Assembly (NCBI GenBank): GCA_033725935.1
Contig: MU867131.1
Coordinates: 107,395 to 171,394 of the forward strand
Direction: 5' to 3'
Length of the DNA: 64,000 bases
Source of the DNA: Cladorrhinum sp. PSN259
Lineage: Eukaryota; Ascomycota; Sordariomycetes; Sordariales; Podosporaceae
Part shown: positions 23,398 to 35,305 of the stretch, in pieces
Numbering within the stretch: the stretch's first letter is position 1
How the letters are laid out: the number at the start of each line of letters is the position of its first letter
Program-made: the position numbers and the translations under genes
The notes under the pieces: model-generated
What the model saw: only the letters and a program-made list of their open reading frames with translations
Database searches by the model: none
What the model was told of the DNA's origin: nothing

Positions 23398-24960
23398 CTA
23401 CTCCTCCTCGTCAAAGAACTCATCCAGTTCCTCCTCCTCAACAGGCTCACCAACAACACTCCTCCAAACTCTACCCCACATCCCCTTCTTCTGCGCAAGG
23501 GCAAGGACCATAATAACAGGCAAATGCCACACGCTAGCCCAGAATAACTTCTTCGCGCTCCCTTTATGTCCCTCGTGCCTCCAAAATTTTACGGCTTCAT
23601 TCACCAACCACAAATTAACCGGCGCGCTCGTAACAGCAAAACTCCACTCCGTAACCCCCGCTGCACATAACCCCAAACAAAGAGGGATGAAAACAAGACT
23701 GTACCTCAATGCTACCCTCGAGTTCCTCGCAGGATTAGTCCACGCCAGCATTTTTAGACCAGCAGCTTTATACTCCTCTCTTATCCCCCAAGAAAGCGGC
23801 ATGAAGTGTGGGAATTGCCACGCAAACAGTATGGCAGCGAATAACCACCCTCCCAAGCTGGATCCGTCGCTAGCGAATAGTAATTCCCTCCATGTTCCGT
23901 CGGCTGTTGCGCTCTCCCCTGCTGCGGCAGCCCAGCCCATCAAGGGTGGAATGCCGCCTACAATAGCTCCAACCCAGGTATTGATGGCTGATATCCTCTT
24001 CAGCGGTGTGTACATGCCCGCATAGAGAGCAATGTTGGTTGCGCCTAGGAAAGCAACGGTGGGATTGACTCCCCAGTAGAGCGCGACGGTGCCTACCACC
24101 CCGCAACCAATGGCGAAGTATACCGCCGCGCGGGTTGTGAGTAGCCGCCTGACGAGAGGACGGGTGCGTGTGCGTGACATCTTGGCATCTGTATCTGGTT
24201 CGTAGAGCATGTTGAGTGCGTTGGCTGCTGCGGAGCAGAGAGTTGTTCCTGTGGTGAGGAAGAGGAGTGTTAAAGGTGAGAGGGAAGGTGCGGCGGTCGC
24301 TGCGGAAGAGAGGAACGCAGGGACCGGGTAGAGAGCATAGGGCACCATGGCAGAGAGGACGACGAGAACCGTCAACCGGGGTTTCGAGAGGGAAAGGAGG
24401 GAGGATAGTTTTCGTCGGAGAGAGTCGGCGGGATGTCGGGCTGCTGCTGCAGCGAGGAGGGAAGAAGCGTCGGGCGCCATGGTTGACGTTGGAGCGTCGC
24501 TTTCGGGGGGCTGAGAGGAGCCATTCTCGGCGACGGCGGCTGCGGCTTCGGTTTGCTGTCGTGCTGCTTTTCGCCGGCGGTGGGGTAGGAGCTCCGGCGC
24601 CGGGATGTCGGAGACGGCTGCGGCCGCGGCTGCTGCTGTAGCTGTAGCGGGGGAGACTGGCCCCTCCGCGGCCGGGGAAGCTACTCGTGTGCCATTGAAG
24701 CGTGCGAGGAGGCTATTTGAGACGAAATAGCCAGCTTTGAAGCTATGGCGGGGCAGGACAGCAGCAGCGGCGGTGCTGTTCGATCTTGTGGCAGTGGCAG
24801 AGGTGCGCGATAGCGTCGATTTCGAAAAGAACCTCGCTGAGCTTCTGGTTGCCGTAGGCGTCCTCCGCTCGGCTTGTAAAAGGGCACGTTCAGTGCATTG
24901 CCAGCACGCGTTCTCAAAGATGCCCCGTTGGAGTCGTAATGGTGATAGTGGCGGCCGCAT
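23398..24960 (-). CDS. COX10: Protoheme IX farnesyltransferase, mitochondrial
   Basis: A single exon encodes 520 residues. Cox10 attaches a farnesyl group to heme B to make heme O, the first step of heme A synthesis for cytochrome c oxidase, in the inner mitochondrial membrane. The N-terminal about 190 residues are Arg/Ser/Ala-rich with almost no acids at the start, as expected for a mitochondrial presequence plus a long linker with alanine runs. The UbiA-type prenyltransferase core begins near LSLSKPRLTVLVVLS. The first substrate motif is NMLYEPDTDAKMSRTRTR (N250, D255, D257), and the second region is YTPLKRISAINTWVG followed by GGIPPLMGW. Multiple hydrophobic helices follow. The C-terminus is a short acidic tail. 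The long alanine-rich linker is the only unusual part. Confidence 0.96.
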   Translation of the reverse strand: MRPPLSPLRLQRGIFENACWQCTERALLQAERRTPTATRSSARFFSKSTLSRTSATATRSNSTAAAAVLPRHSFKAGYFVSNSLLARFNGTRVASPAAEGPVSPATATAAAAAAAVSDIPAPELLPHRRRKAARQQTEAAAAVAENGSSQPPESDAPTSTMAPDASSLLAAAAARHPADSLRRKLSSLLSLSKPRLTVLVVLSAMVPYALYPVPAFLSSAATAAPSLSPLTLLFLTTGTTLCSAAANALNMLYEPDTDAKMSRTRTRPLVRRLLTTRAAVYFAIGCGVVGTVALYWGVNPTVAFLGATNIALYAGMYTPLKRISAINTWVGAIVGGIPPLMGWAAAAGESATADGTWRELLFASDGSSLGGWLFAAILFAWQFPHFMPLSWGIREEYKAAGLKMLAWTNPARNSRVALRYSLVFIPLCLGLCAAGVTEWSFAVTSAPVNLWLVNEAVKFWRHEGHKGSAKKLFWASVWHLPVIMVLALAQKKGMWGRVWRSVVGEPVEEEELDEFFDEEE

Positions 24961-25767
24961 CGTCGTCTCTTCAGGTACCGGCCCGCATCGCCATTATTGG
25001 GATTTTATCGCACCATTCGTTCAATTGGCGTCAGAAACCATCAACCCAGCTGGGTATCAGTAGCTCTTTTTTTTTTGGACTTGCGCTAATTGGTCAATAT
25101 CGCTGTTTTTGTGGGGTAGCTATGTGGCTGAATGTCAGAAATGTGGCTTGTGACAGGCATGGACGGCAAGCAGCGGCCGAACTGTCAATAAGACGTCAGT
25201 GTGGAGTGAATCGGCCGCTGGAGCTTTGGCCCGCAATCCACTGAACTAAAGTTAACAGAGCCCATTCTGGGAGCCTGCTTGAGGGATGTCACGGAAAGAC
25301 GCGCGCATCTTCATTGTTTGATGCAAACATGAGATGCAAACATGACTCGACCGTGCAGTCTATATCTGCAACATGAACACGGCCCAATCAGGAGGTTATT
25401 CAAGGCTGGTTGGACACAAGATGAAATATGCGAGGTCTCAGATCATATTGATTTACATTGCTCGGGTTTATCACCCGCTGTTCCACCATCACGAACTGCC
25501 GGGGGAATCAATGGATGTTTCCAGGTGCTGGGGGCTTAGACTAGGTACCCAGCTTTCAGGTTGTGCAAGGCCTACACATGGAGCGTTTAAAGACAAGATG
25601 CTAGAGATGGAGGGGTAGAAGGGTGTGGGTCAACACCTGTGACGGGAGGGGTAGCAAGTCATCTGGACCATCTGCACCTGGAACGTCATAGCAAATAGGT
25701 GTGGGCTGTCTTGTCAAGGTCTATTATTTTCGCTTCCAGCAGCATCTCCAACTTCAACATACCCAAC
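24961..25767. promoter_or_regulatory. Divergent promoter region, COX10/transaldolase-like
   Basis: These 807 bp separate two divergently transcribed start codons and must hold both promoters. No unambiguous TATA box or known operator was identified. Short frames here have no coding character. Confidence 0.45.
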
Positions 25768-27008
25768 ATGACTAGCCTACTTGACGAGTTGCGGGGCTTG
25801 AGCACCGTCGACTGTGACACTCTTGATCCAGAAGGCAAGACATCACCGTGTTAGCTCAATTACCAGCTCTTCAGCTAATCCCTTAACAGTGCCCGAAAGG
25901 CTTGGGCCTCTTGGGGACTGCACCTCAAACCAGGTATATGGATGGCGCGGAAACCAGATGTGGCACACATAATACTTACTCCAATCTAGGCCATTGCTTA
26001 CGCCGAGTTGAGCAAGATTGCAAACGATGGAAACCCAGTCTACCAGCAGCTCATCATTGAGTCCGTCGAGGTGGCACATTGGATGTTCGGAAAGCAGTCC
26101 GATGCCACTATTGAGGAGCTTGCCGTTGAGTTGATGATGGTCGGGCTTTCACTGAGAATGGCCCCTCACACCACAGGGTTTCTACATGTTCAGACGAACC
26201 CAAAACATGCCTATTCTGCAGAGAAAACCATTAAAAATGCTGAGAGTGAGTACACCCCTTCCCTGGCAATAGCAACCCCCATTAACACCCAACTCCAGGA
26301 ATAGTATCACACTTCAGACATCTAGCCCCCGATTTCGACCCCCAACGCATCTGCATCAAGGTTCCCTGCACGTGGGAAGGGTTACAAGCCTGCCGCCAGC
26401 TCGCAATAAGCGGCATCACTACCCTAGCTACCATAGTCTTTTGTTTGGAACAAGCAATGACCGCCGCCGAGGTCGGGTGTCGATACGTTGCTCCGTACGT
26501 CAACGAGCTGAGGGTCCACTTTGAGCAAGGGTACATAGACCCCAACAAAGACAGTGCCATAAACCTATGCGGCCAGATACAGCAGAGTTTCGAGCTAAGC
26601 CAGTGGAATCGCACAACACCCCAGGTGGTAGCTGCTTCTCTGACCTCCATCAACGAAATCATGCAGCTCGCTGGGGTGAAGCACATTACTATTTCGCCGC
26701 CACTTTTGGCCGAACTGGCTGCTACGCCAGCTGCTGATTGGAAGGGGGCAAGACCTGGGGGGATTTTTCCTACCAAGCTGCCTGAGGAGGCTTCCTACGA
26801 GGACCAAATGCATACGCTCGAGCACAGGAATATGGGGAGGTATTTGGTAGCGGATGAGGAGGTATGGCGGATGAAGGTCACGAGGTCTGACGAAGGGAGG
26901 AGCGAGCAGAAGTTGATACAGGCGATTAATATCTTTTGTGATATGCAGGATAAGTTGGAGGAGATTGTGAGGGAGGCGGATGTCCTCATTCAAGGCGGAA
27001 AGGCATGA
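25768..27008 (+). CDS. Transaldolase-like protein
   Basis: Four exons are inferred: 25768-25834, 25890-25933, 25990-26245 and 26299-27008, giving 358 residues. Exon 2 is only 44 nt and restores the conserved LGPLGDCTSNQ segment. Intron 1 (55 nt) uses a GC donor (AAG|GCAAGA); the others use GT. The protein is a class I transaldolase/aldolase barrel: STVDCDTLDPE near the N-terminus, NPKHAYSAEKTI with the conserved glutamate, and IKVPCTWEG with the predicted Schiff-base lysine K143. The classical phosphate-binding SPFVGR segment is replaced by APYVNE, which marks a divergent fungal subfamily. The true substrate may therefore differ from the sugar phosphates of the pentose phosphate pathway. No targeting signal is visible, so it is probably cytosolic. 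Confidence 0.88.
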
Positions 27009-29214
27009 TGTGTGGGACGGAGAGTGTGTGAGCTACCTCAAACGAGGCTCTCACTGAGGGGGGGGAGGTCTTTTTGCGGCAAAGAGATTTGAGTTATTGC
27101 TCTGCCCCACACCCGTCTCTGTGCTTACAGTACTCTGGGGTGTCAGACAACGAGAAAATGCAAGTTGCATTGCGTCATCCCTTCGCCGTGGGCGTACAGA
27201 GATTCTGGGGCCGGAATTATCATCAATACCTCCCAATAAACAGTTTGTACACAAAACCTAACTGAAGAAAAGAAAATATAATGATGCCTAACTTAGCGAA
27301 ATGAATTTCTGACCCCAAAAAAAAGGAACCTACCTATCCGAACCTCCTTCCAGAGACCACAACCAAGACAAAACAACCAACGACATACAACATGAATATA
27401 TAATATCCACTTTTCTTTTAAAATAAATATCATCGGTAGGTTTCGGGAAGGAATGAAAACCACCGAAACGTAAGGTAACATTTAGATACATGCGACCAAC
27501 TGAGAAGTGAGTTCAGGTTGTCTGTGTGTTTTTTTTCTTCGTGTGCCGCAGGTTGTGGCTGGATGGGATGTTGGATGTTGGATGTTTTTAGTCAGTGGCA
27601 CATGAAATGCAATTCATTCATTCATTCCCTCGGTGGCGTAAAATATTTGAACACGAAAGTCAAAGAAAGGAAGGCCCGGGGGGTGGGGTTTGATACGGCC
27701 ATTGGTTATGTATGTATGTTAACAACAGAAAGAATTTTTTAATTTTTAATTTCTTTTTTTTTAATTATGTGATTTTTTTTTTACCTGAGTGCCATTTTAA
27801 TAGCGTAGAATAAGATGATTATGCTTGCACTTGACTGTTCAAAAAGATCTCGGGTGTCTTTGCCTTGTCTCAAATCTGACGAGGCTGTTTTTTATTTTTG
27901 CTTGTTTTGCGTGGAGTTGTTAAGCTGTAGGAATATACAGTAGGTAGGTGTCTTCTGCGCCGCTCATTTTTTGGAGGTGGGTTTGCAGTTGCTTTTGAGG
28001 GGATTGTAAGAGATTTTTTGGGAACCATTTAGCTATGAATTCTTCTTGGACTTAGAATGTACAGTTGGCTTTGATGGGGTGGTGTGGAAGTTGGGGGGCC
28101 GACTGGAAGGAATGAATGAGGGCGGAAGAGAAGATAGCAAGGCAGGATGGGCGGGGATTTTATAGCAATATTTTCGAATGGGAATAATTATGGCTTTTAT
28201 ACCTCTTTTCCTGGTCAGTATTTGAGGGCTTGTAAGACAGGATGGTGGTGTTTTATCCGGTGCAAGTTAACTTGTTTCTCCTGTTGTCACTGGGAATGGG
28301 TACGGAGAAAAAGGGGTACAATGCACAGCGACGGAGCTAATAAGGCTTAACATTGCTTGAAAGGCCGATGCGCTTTATTATTGTGGAATTTAGTCAAATT
28401 TATTTAGGAGAGAACATAATCTAGGTTGAGGAGGCCGCGTCAATTATACCTGGTGGTTCTTTTGGTGCACAACAGTGGTGAAGGTGATGGCAAGTCTATT
28501 CCATGACAACACCAAATAACACCATTGTCATCTCAATCTTGTCTAGGCTCGACTGTGGAGGGACCTTACTCACGATCCCCTTCTCATTTGTTGCCCTCCT
28601 TACCAGAGCCGAGTTGAATGTCTCAAATCCTTTGAAGCTCGTCTCGAACGAGTCATCACAAAAGGCTTTGTCAACAAAAAGGACAGCAATTGCCAATCGA
28701 GAAGAACAACAAACCAAAATTGCTTCTTCCGGAAACAATTGAAGTCGCAGCCAAAGGTACGCATGCAGCCAGTTGAGTCTTTGTCACAATGGGCGGTTTC
28801 TGTGGTTGATCGAAAGCGGAAAACAAAGAAAAGGGGGTTGCAAAAAAGGGGGTGGAGATGCCACACATACAGCTCACTGGAATGTCACAGACCCAAAGAC
28901 TTTCCACACCCAAAACCCAATGCAAACACCTTGTTTACCACACACTTCCTCGTAAACCCTTCCTTTGTTCTCCTCTACCGGATATGTTTATACCGTGACA
29001 CCTACCTTCGGTCAAGGTCCGCAAAAAACCCTCTCTTCTCTTTTTTCCCTTCCTTTCTTTCCTACCCGGAAGGCATATTCGTGTTTGTTGCTTCACGCTG
29101 CACATGTCTTGACTAACAACCTGTGGGTTGAACCAGTTATACCTAGTGAGTCTCTAGTCCATTCACATATTGAAACAATAAAGTATTCATATTGATCTCA
29201 CCACAAGAAAAATC
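27009..29214. other. A/T-rich intergenic region
   Basis: About 2.2 kb between the transaldolase-like gene and the 1994-residue protein gene. It has frequent A and T runs, several ATGT/TGTATG simple repeats and no supported gene. The last few hundred bases, from about 28900, are C/T-rich and probably include the promoter and leader of the next gene. Confidence 0.5.
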
Positions 29215-32200
29215 ATGTACAATCCAGCCAGGGCAGCGCGTAAAGTTCGTCGAGTGGGCAGAAAAGGCATCGCGGCAGTCACACGCGCTGAGGCAGAAGA
29301 AAGCCCCTACTCATCAAGCGACCCCGACCAAGGAGAATTTGACATTCCGCCACCAGACCCCCCAACACCGCATCCACCTCTAGGCCTCTGGGCGCGTTTC
29401 GTAAGGTTCATTTTCGGTTCTGGCCCACGACCACCTACTGCCGCTCAGCAGGCTGCTGCCGCCGCCGCTGCTGCTCCCCCACAAGTTGAACAACCTGACT
29501 CCCCGAGGACTCTAGCACAGTTAGCCGCAGCAGCCGCCGCAGAGGACCGTGCCAGAGTCGGCTTTCTCTACTACAAACGAATCCTTAGTGTCTTCTACGA
29601 GCCTGTTCGCTGGTTCACAGAGCCCGGGCGATTCCGGGGTACCTTGAACGACATCAGGAGAGATTGGACGGATTCTCGGGCACGAAACGCCCAAGCAGCC
29701 GCGGCAAAGAGACAACGGCGAGCCGCCCTCGAAGCCGTACGCGGAACAAGATTTCAGCGATTCAAAAAGACAATCGGTGCACCTCCCCCGCAATCACCAC
29801 TCCCGGCCGTCGCGCCCGGAGCTCATCCTACCCGCGCAAGCGACAAGAGACTCCTCGAAGCTGCAAAGAAGCGGTGGCAAGTCCTGCCACAGGTAACGCC
29901 CAGCTCTCGGCGCTTCAAGAGACGCCTGGCCTGGTTCCAAGCCCAGCTCGCAAAAAGAGGAACGCCAAACAACCTGATCGACCACATCTTTTCCAAACCC
30001 GAGCGCGACCAGCTCTACTCGCTGGAGAACCAGCCAAAAGCCATCGAGAAGAACCCGACGCTCTACTTCATCCAGCTCCAAAACGCCCAGCACTACAAGG
30101 ACCTCTTGGCCTCCCCTCCCTGGAGCGACTACAGGCGAACTCCCGACCTGGCCTTCAAGTTGACCCTCGCAAGCTTCGGCTTCTCCGTGGCGCCCATCAT
30201 GGACCCCCGCTTGGCAGATCACGGCGAGGATGCGCTCCGTCCCTACGATCCCGCTTTGGAAGCCAAGAAAGTTGACCCGCTGAGGTTCCTGAACGGGTAT
30301 ACCTTTCGTGTCTACGAGCAGGACTGCGGAGTGAGGAAGCCCAACCCTTATTTCGAGGCGTACTACGAAAAAGGAATGAAGAAGGGTCCCTATGGCGATG
30401 ATAGTGATGATGAAACGAAGTATATCAAGAGACGACGACAGGCTGCAGCGCAGCAACCTGCTGTGGCGGAGGAGCGTGGATTCTTTAGAGACGATGGGTC
30501 GGATACGGACGAGATATATCAGGGCGCCCATGAGGGAAACCTTCGCGGTGGTTATTTGTCTGATTCTGACGAGGACGATTACATGGACCTCGACAGCAAC
30601 AGCGAGTTTGGAGGTCTTCGTGGCGGTGATTTGCCTGAGGACGCGTTGGAGGAGTATGCGCCTGATGAGGATGATGAGGATGCGGACTTTGAGGGCGCAA
30701 TGGACGTCGACACATCCACATCCGCTGGCGAGGGGAGTAAGCCTCCCGTTGCTGAATCGAGTCAAGGCCTGCTTCGTGGTGGAACTGCACCCGGCTACAT
30801 AGATGCTTGGTCTTCTGACGATGTAGAGATGGGCGGCAGCGAAACTGGCGGCGCCTCACCTTACTTCGTCGACTCAGTCTTCCAGGAGATATACGCCCAA
30901 GAGATCGGCACTGATCCCGAACGAGCTCAAAGGTGGCTTGCAAATGATATAGCAAGCACCAAGCTGGGTGTCGAGTCCACGGCCGTCCCGCCGATCTGGG
31001 TTCCGTTATTTGGATACCAGGGGGTTGTGTGGTTTCAGGCCAACGTGCTCAACAGCTTCGTTGACGCAGTTGATCGTCTTCTTTGCCTCGATATTCGGGC
31101 AGGCGTCACATATAATTTGTACTCGTTTGACAAGAGAGAGGATTATGACGATGAGCTTGTTCGTGATGATTGGCTGGCAGGAAGGGACAGGAACGGTTTG
31201 ACCGTCTCGGCAAAAGGGGTGGGCGACTACACCAGTGATCATTTTGCCTGGTCCTGGGCAATGGCAACTCTAGGTATGCGGAACAAGGACAGAGACTCGG
31301 ACATGGGAAACAAAATCCTGTTTGTCGCTGGCCCCGATGATCCCATTCCGTGGGCTTGGGAGCCAACGACGTCTGAGCATCGCGTCATGAAGGTAACATT
31401 GTCATGGGCTACAGACAATAACCAGAACCGCCCAGACATTGCGTATCTGCGTTTCCCTGAGAACCCAAGAACCTCGAGCTGGACAAACCAGTACGGAGGC
31501 TACATGACGCAGATTGCTCGTGTGCTCACACCAGGTCGAATTCCAAACAGGCCTGGTCAACCAGCCACCCCTGACGCCTTCTTCGGCCTCGAGGACTCGC
31601 CCAACAAGGCTGTCACGTACGGCGGCTTGAGCTTCGTCCCAAAACTGTGGGACGAAATTGTTGGCAAGTGGGAAGAAAACAACGATGCCGTCATTTACCT
31701 CAAGGCACACGGCTACAAGGACAAGAAATCCTCCGCTTCTTCTTCAGAGAAAATAAAGGTTAGCGACCGCTGGCATCTCTACCTGCCTGGCCTTGCTCTT
31801 CCTTACACAGCCAAGCTGGATATCCAGACCAAGGGCCAATACATACTCCACTCTGAACTGGGCAACATCACCTCGGTTCAAGATAAACTATTGGGACTGC
31901 TAAGCAACTTCTCGTCCACTTCTGCCGTGGATCGCCAGATCAAGGCCCTCGAGGTTTATCTCCCGGGTACTGGTTTCCTCTTTCCCTCCACTGGCCCCAC
32001 TGACCTCGTCATTAACCTCGAGAGTCGCGAGGAGGAGGACTTGGATCTTGCTTTCCAGCCTCTTGTAGACCGCTTGACTGAGTGGAGAGACTATCTCGAG
32101 GGTATTTCCGACCAAGATATCCCCGTAGAGAATGGGTTGTCTCTGTTCCCACAGTTCCTCACGCTGCGGCCCGTGTATAAAGAGTACACAATCCGGGATG

Positions 32201-35200
32201 GTGACAGCCCAGGCACTGAGATGGCCTGGAATCCGAAGAGCACCACGGCCGATGGTTTCCGCAAACTGGCTGGTACCTTTTGGAAAGAGGACAAGGTGTT
32301 GGCAGATGGTCGGACCGGAAGATACCAGCCAGAGACTGCCTGGATCGGCATCCACCAAGGCTTCCAAGCTGAAGGCAAAAAGCCCAGTCGCACCGAGAAC
32401 AGGCCCAAACTTCTCCTCAGTCCTTTTGCCGATGAAGAAGAGTGGAACCAGATCCGCAAGCTGATTGTTGATCCTGAAGTAACTATCTCTATCCTTGATG
32501 CATCAGCCGAGCCGAGATTTGGTGACGAGGACGTTGAGCAACCATTTGGCTTCCGTTACATCTACAGCACAGAGAGTGCCCTCCTCTACCGGAAGCTTAA
32601 CCAAGCTGATCTGCCTCCTCACATTCATCACTACGACTACCAGCTCAACAATGAAAACGCCACCGCTGAGCTGGTGACGCTGTCGCCAAAGGAGCAATAT
32701 AACCTCGGAGAACGCTTGATGCCCGACTCAGAGCTGTCCACCACCAGCGGAATCGGACAAGACTTTGCTCTCGAGATTCCCGAAAAGGAGATCACGCGTA
32801 TTGCCAGTAGCCGCACCAAGAACAGCATGAGCTTCTCCTCCAATGGTCCTAACGAAGCCCCCATCCTCTCCAAGCGAGCACTGGCAACAGAACACGCCCT
32901 CCGAGGCGGCGCCGGCAGAGCAGCCAAACGCCAACGCCAATCCCAACAACAACAACCCAAGAAATCCCAGCCTGCCAGACCACCCCAGCGCAAAAAGAAA
33001 TCCCGCCCCGTCCAGGCCAAAGCGGTAAACATAGCCCGCAGCGACGGTCCCTTGGACGAACGAGTCTTCAGATCCTACAGCTCCCGCGTAGGCATAAAAT
33101 CCGACTACCTAGCCAAGCAGTCCGGCTCAATCGCAACCTTCCCCCGCGGTCCGCACCTCCGCGAACTGAGCTACACCCAACCGCTCTCGGTCCAAACCCA
33201 ACAGGCGATCCCCATGAACGCGCCCCCCGTCGAGCCCCTGCTCAATCTCGGTTCCTCCAGCTTGCCCATCGTCTCCCTCTCAGTCCTCACGCCAACCGAG
33301 GTCCGGAAGCTCCAGACAAACTTCACCCACATGCGCAACATGCTCCTCAGCCGCAGCGAACGATGCCCTTACGAAGGCTGCGCCGCTATTGTTCCCCTGC
33401 GGGATTCCCAGCTGATGAAGCAGCATCTAAGGGACGTGCACAGTCAATTCCGGTGTCCCTGGTGCGATGACCCTCTCTATGAGCACTGGCCGAATCGAGA
33501 TCGCAGGGCTCACATTCAGCGTCATCTGGATGAGCTGGACACAAGCGGTGCCGCTGCTGCTGGCGGTGGAAGACGGCGTTCCGGTGGTGGCGGAGGCGGC
33601 CGCCGCCGAGGAGAGGATGGCGACGATTCCGGTTCTAGCTCCGACGATGGTGATGATGCTGGTCCCGCAGTCGATCCTGGCCTCCCCGAGCCCCAAAATG
33701 ACAGGTTAAGGGATGAATTCCAGCGTATGGAACGCACGCAGGCTAACAGCGTGGTGGAAACTCAGCGAGTGACCGTAATCCGTGAAGCACTGGTGCTCCA
33801 ACAAATACGGACAAACAGAACATACATGGGCCGAATCACGAGATTACAGGAGCTGACCCGAGAAGCGGCCTTGGATGCCCAAGCAGCAGGTGCCGGTGCA
33901 GAACAGAGGGCAGCAGTTGCCTTACGTGAGGAAGCGGTCGCCAAGGAAAGACGGCATTATTTCGATCACACAAACAAACGCTTAACCGCAATCGCGGCTG
34001 CGCTATTAGTAGAAACCCAACGAAGAACTGCGACAGCGCAGTCGGCGGTGAATATCAGGCAGATAGCGGCAATCGACAACCTCGGCGACGCCCGTTTTCA
34101 GCGTGCATACGTAAGGGCCCGGCGACAGCATCGTCGGGTGCGGTCGGCCGGACAAAGAGCAGTTATGGACCTAAGACAACTGCAAATCCAGACCCGAGAT
34201 ACACAAAATATAGCAGAGCATTTATTAACAGAAGCCGAGGCCCGGTTGACACAAATTTGGGCTGATCCCCCGGCGCAGTTAGAAGCCATGACGACGGAAT
34301 TCGAGACACAGGTAGCGGCAATACATACGGAAGTTCGGAGTGAGATCGTCAGAAACCCATTAGTGCTCAGGCAGTTCTCCGTAACTAATGACGCTGCCGA
34401 TGATGCTGAGCTCATGGAGCGGCTGAGACGGGAGGTCACCCGAATCAACGAGGCGGTCCTGAATCTGCAGCCTGGTGACGCCAACAATGCGAACCAGCCG
34501 GACAACGGTTCCAACAACCAGCCAGCAGACCCTGGAAACCAGGAACAAGAGCCCACTCGGAACCAACGTCGACGCCAACGTTGGAACCAACGTCGGAACC
34601 AGCCTCAGAGGGGCCCGGACGATCCAAATCCAGACAATGGTCCCGAAAACGAGCCAGCAGACACCCCTCAAGAGGGTTAGTAAGCTTCCCCCCTCCTCAA
34701 GATTCCTGACCCTAATCCTGGTCTTGATCCAGAGCCTGAGCCCGCACCCGCACCAGAGCCTGAAGGCGAGGAGGCTCCTGAACAAGAAACAGATGACAAT
34801 CCTCTGCCTGAGCCTGAGGACGGTGGTGCACTTGAACCTGAACCTGAAGAACAGGACCGTCCGGTCACGCCCGACGAGGTGATCACCGATCTGCTCGCGG
34901 ACAGTCCATTGACCGGAGATGGCCAATATAGATCTCCAACCTTGAGCCCAAGCGACCCAAGGTTAGTTTAGTTTTCCTCTGTCCATCCTCAGTTTACTAA
35001 CCTACTCCAGAAACTCGGCTCGTAGGGGAAGAAGACGAGGAGCTCGTGGTGGTGGTAGTGGGGGTCCAGGTCCCGGTGGTGATGGCAGCCCTCAAGCTCG
35101 TCGAGGGGGCCGCGGTGGTCGAGGGGGTGGCCGTGGTGGCCGTGGTGGCGGCCGTGGTGATGGGATAGCGGCCGTTGCTCAGGTAGGACGACAGCCGGAT

Positions 35201-35305
35201 CACAGCATCTACTATCGGACGGGGCCGGCTACTGTCGCCAGCGCGGCTGGCACAATTGGTGACAGGCCGAAGAGGGTGACGAGGACGCCGGCTAGAAGGA
35301 AGTGA
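29215..35305 (+). CDS. Large unknown protein: LRGG motifs, C2H2 fingers, RGG tail
   Basis: Three exons (29215-34675, 34733-34961, 35011-35305) give 1994 residues. The apparent stops TAG TAA at 34678-34683 fall inside a 57-nt intron (GTTAGT donor, CCTGAC/CCTAAT branch-like sequence, CCAG acceptor); its removal keeps frame across matching Pro/Glu-rich sequence. A second 49-nt intron has a CTAAC branch-like site. Order of parts: basic N-terminus with an amphipathic segment (LWARFVRFIFG); a globular region; an acidic region at about 395-560 with LRGG at 443, 468 and 520; a large folded region without recognisable family (about 570-1200); a fourth LRGG at 1229; basic linker; two C2H2 fingers (C1384/C1389/H1404/H1409 and C1414/C1417/H1433/H1437); Gly/Arg linker; helical region 1513-1752; Asn/Gln/Pro/Glu-rich region; RGG box at about 1928-1947. 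RNA or DNA binding in the nucleus is plausible but inferred. Confidence 0.85.

Noticed and set aside
29794..30765. Long minus-strand frame (323 residues) inside the large gene
   Set aside because: It lies fully antisense to well-supported coding sequence, has no domain, and arises from codon usage of the opposite strand.
34475..34882. Alternative plus frame across the apparent stop of the large gene
   Set aside because: It consists of Thr/Ser/Leu-rich repeats produced by reading the Pro/Glu-rich coding sequence one base off. The main frame continues through a spliced intron instead.
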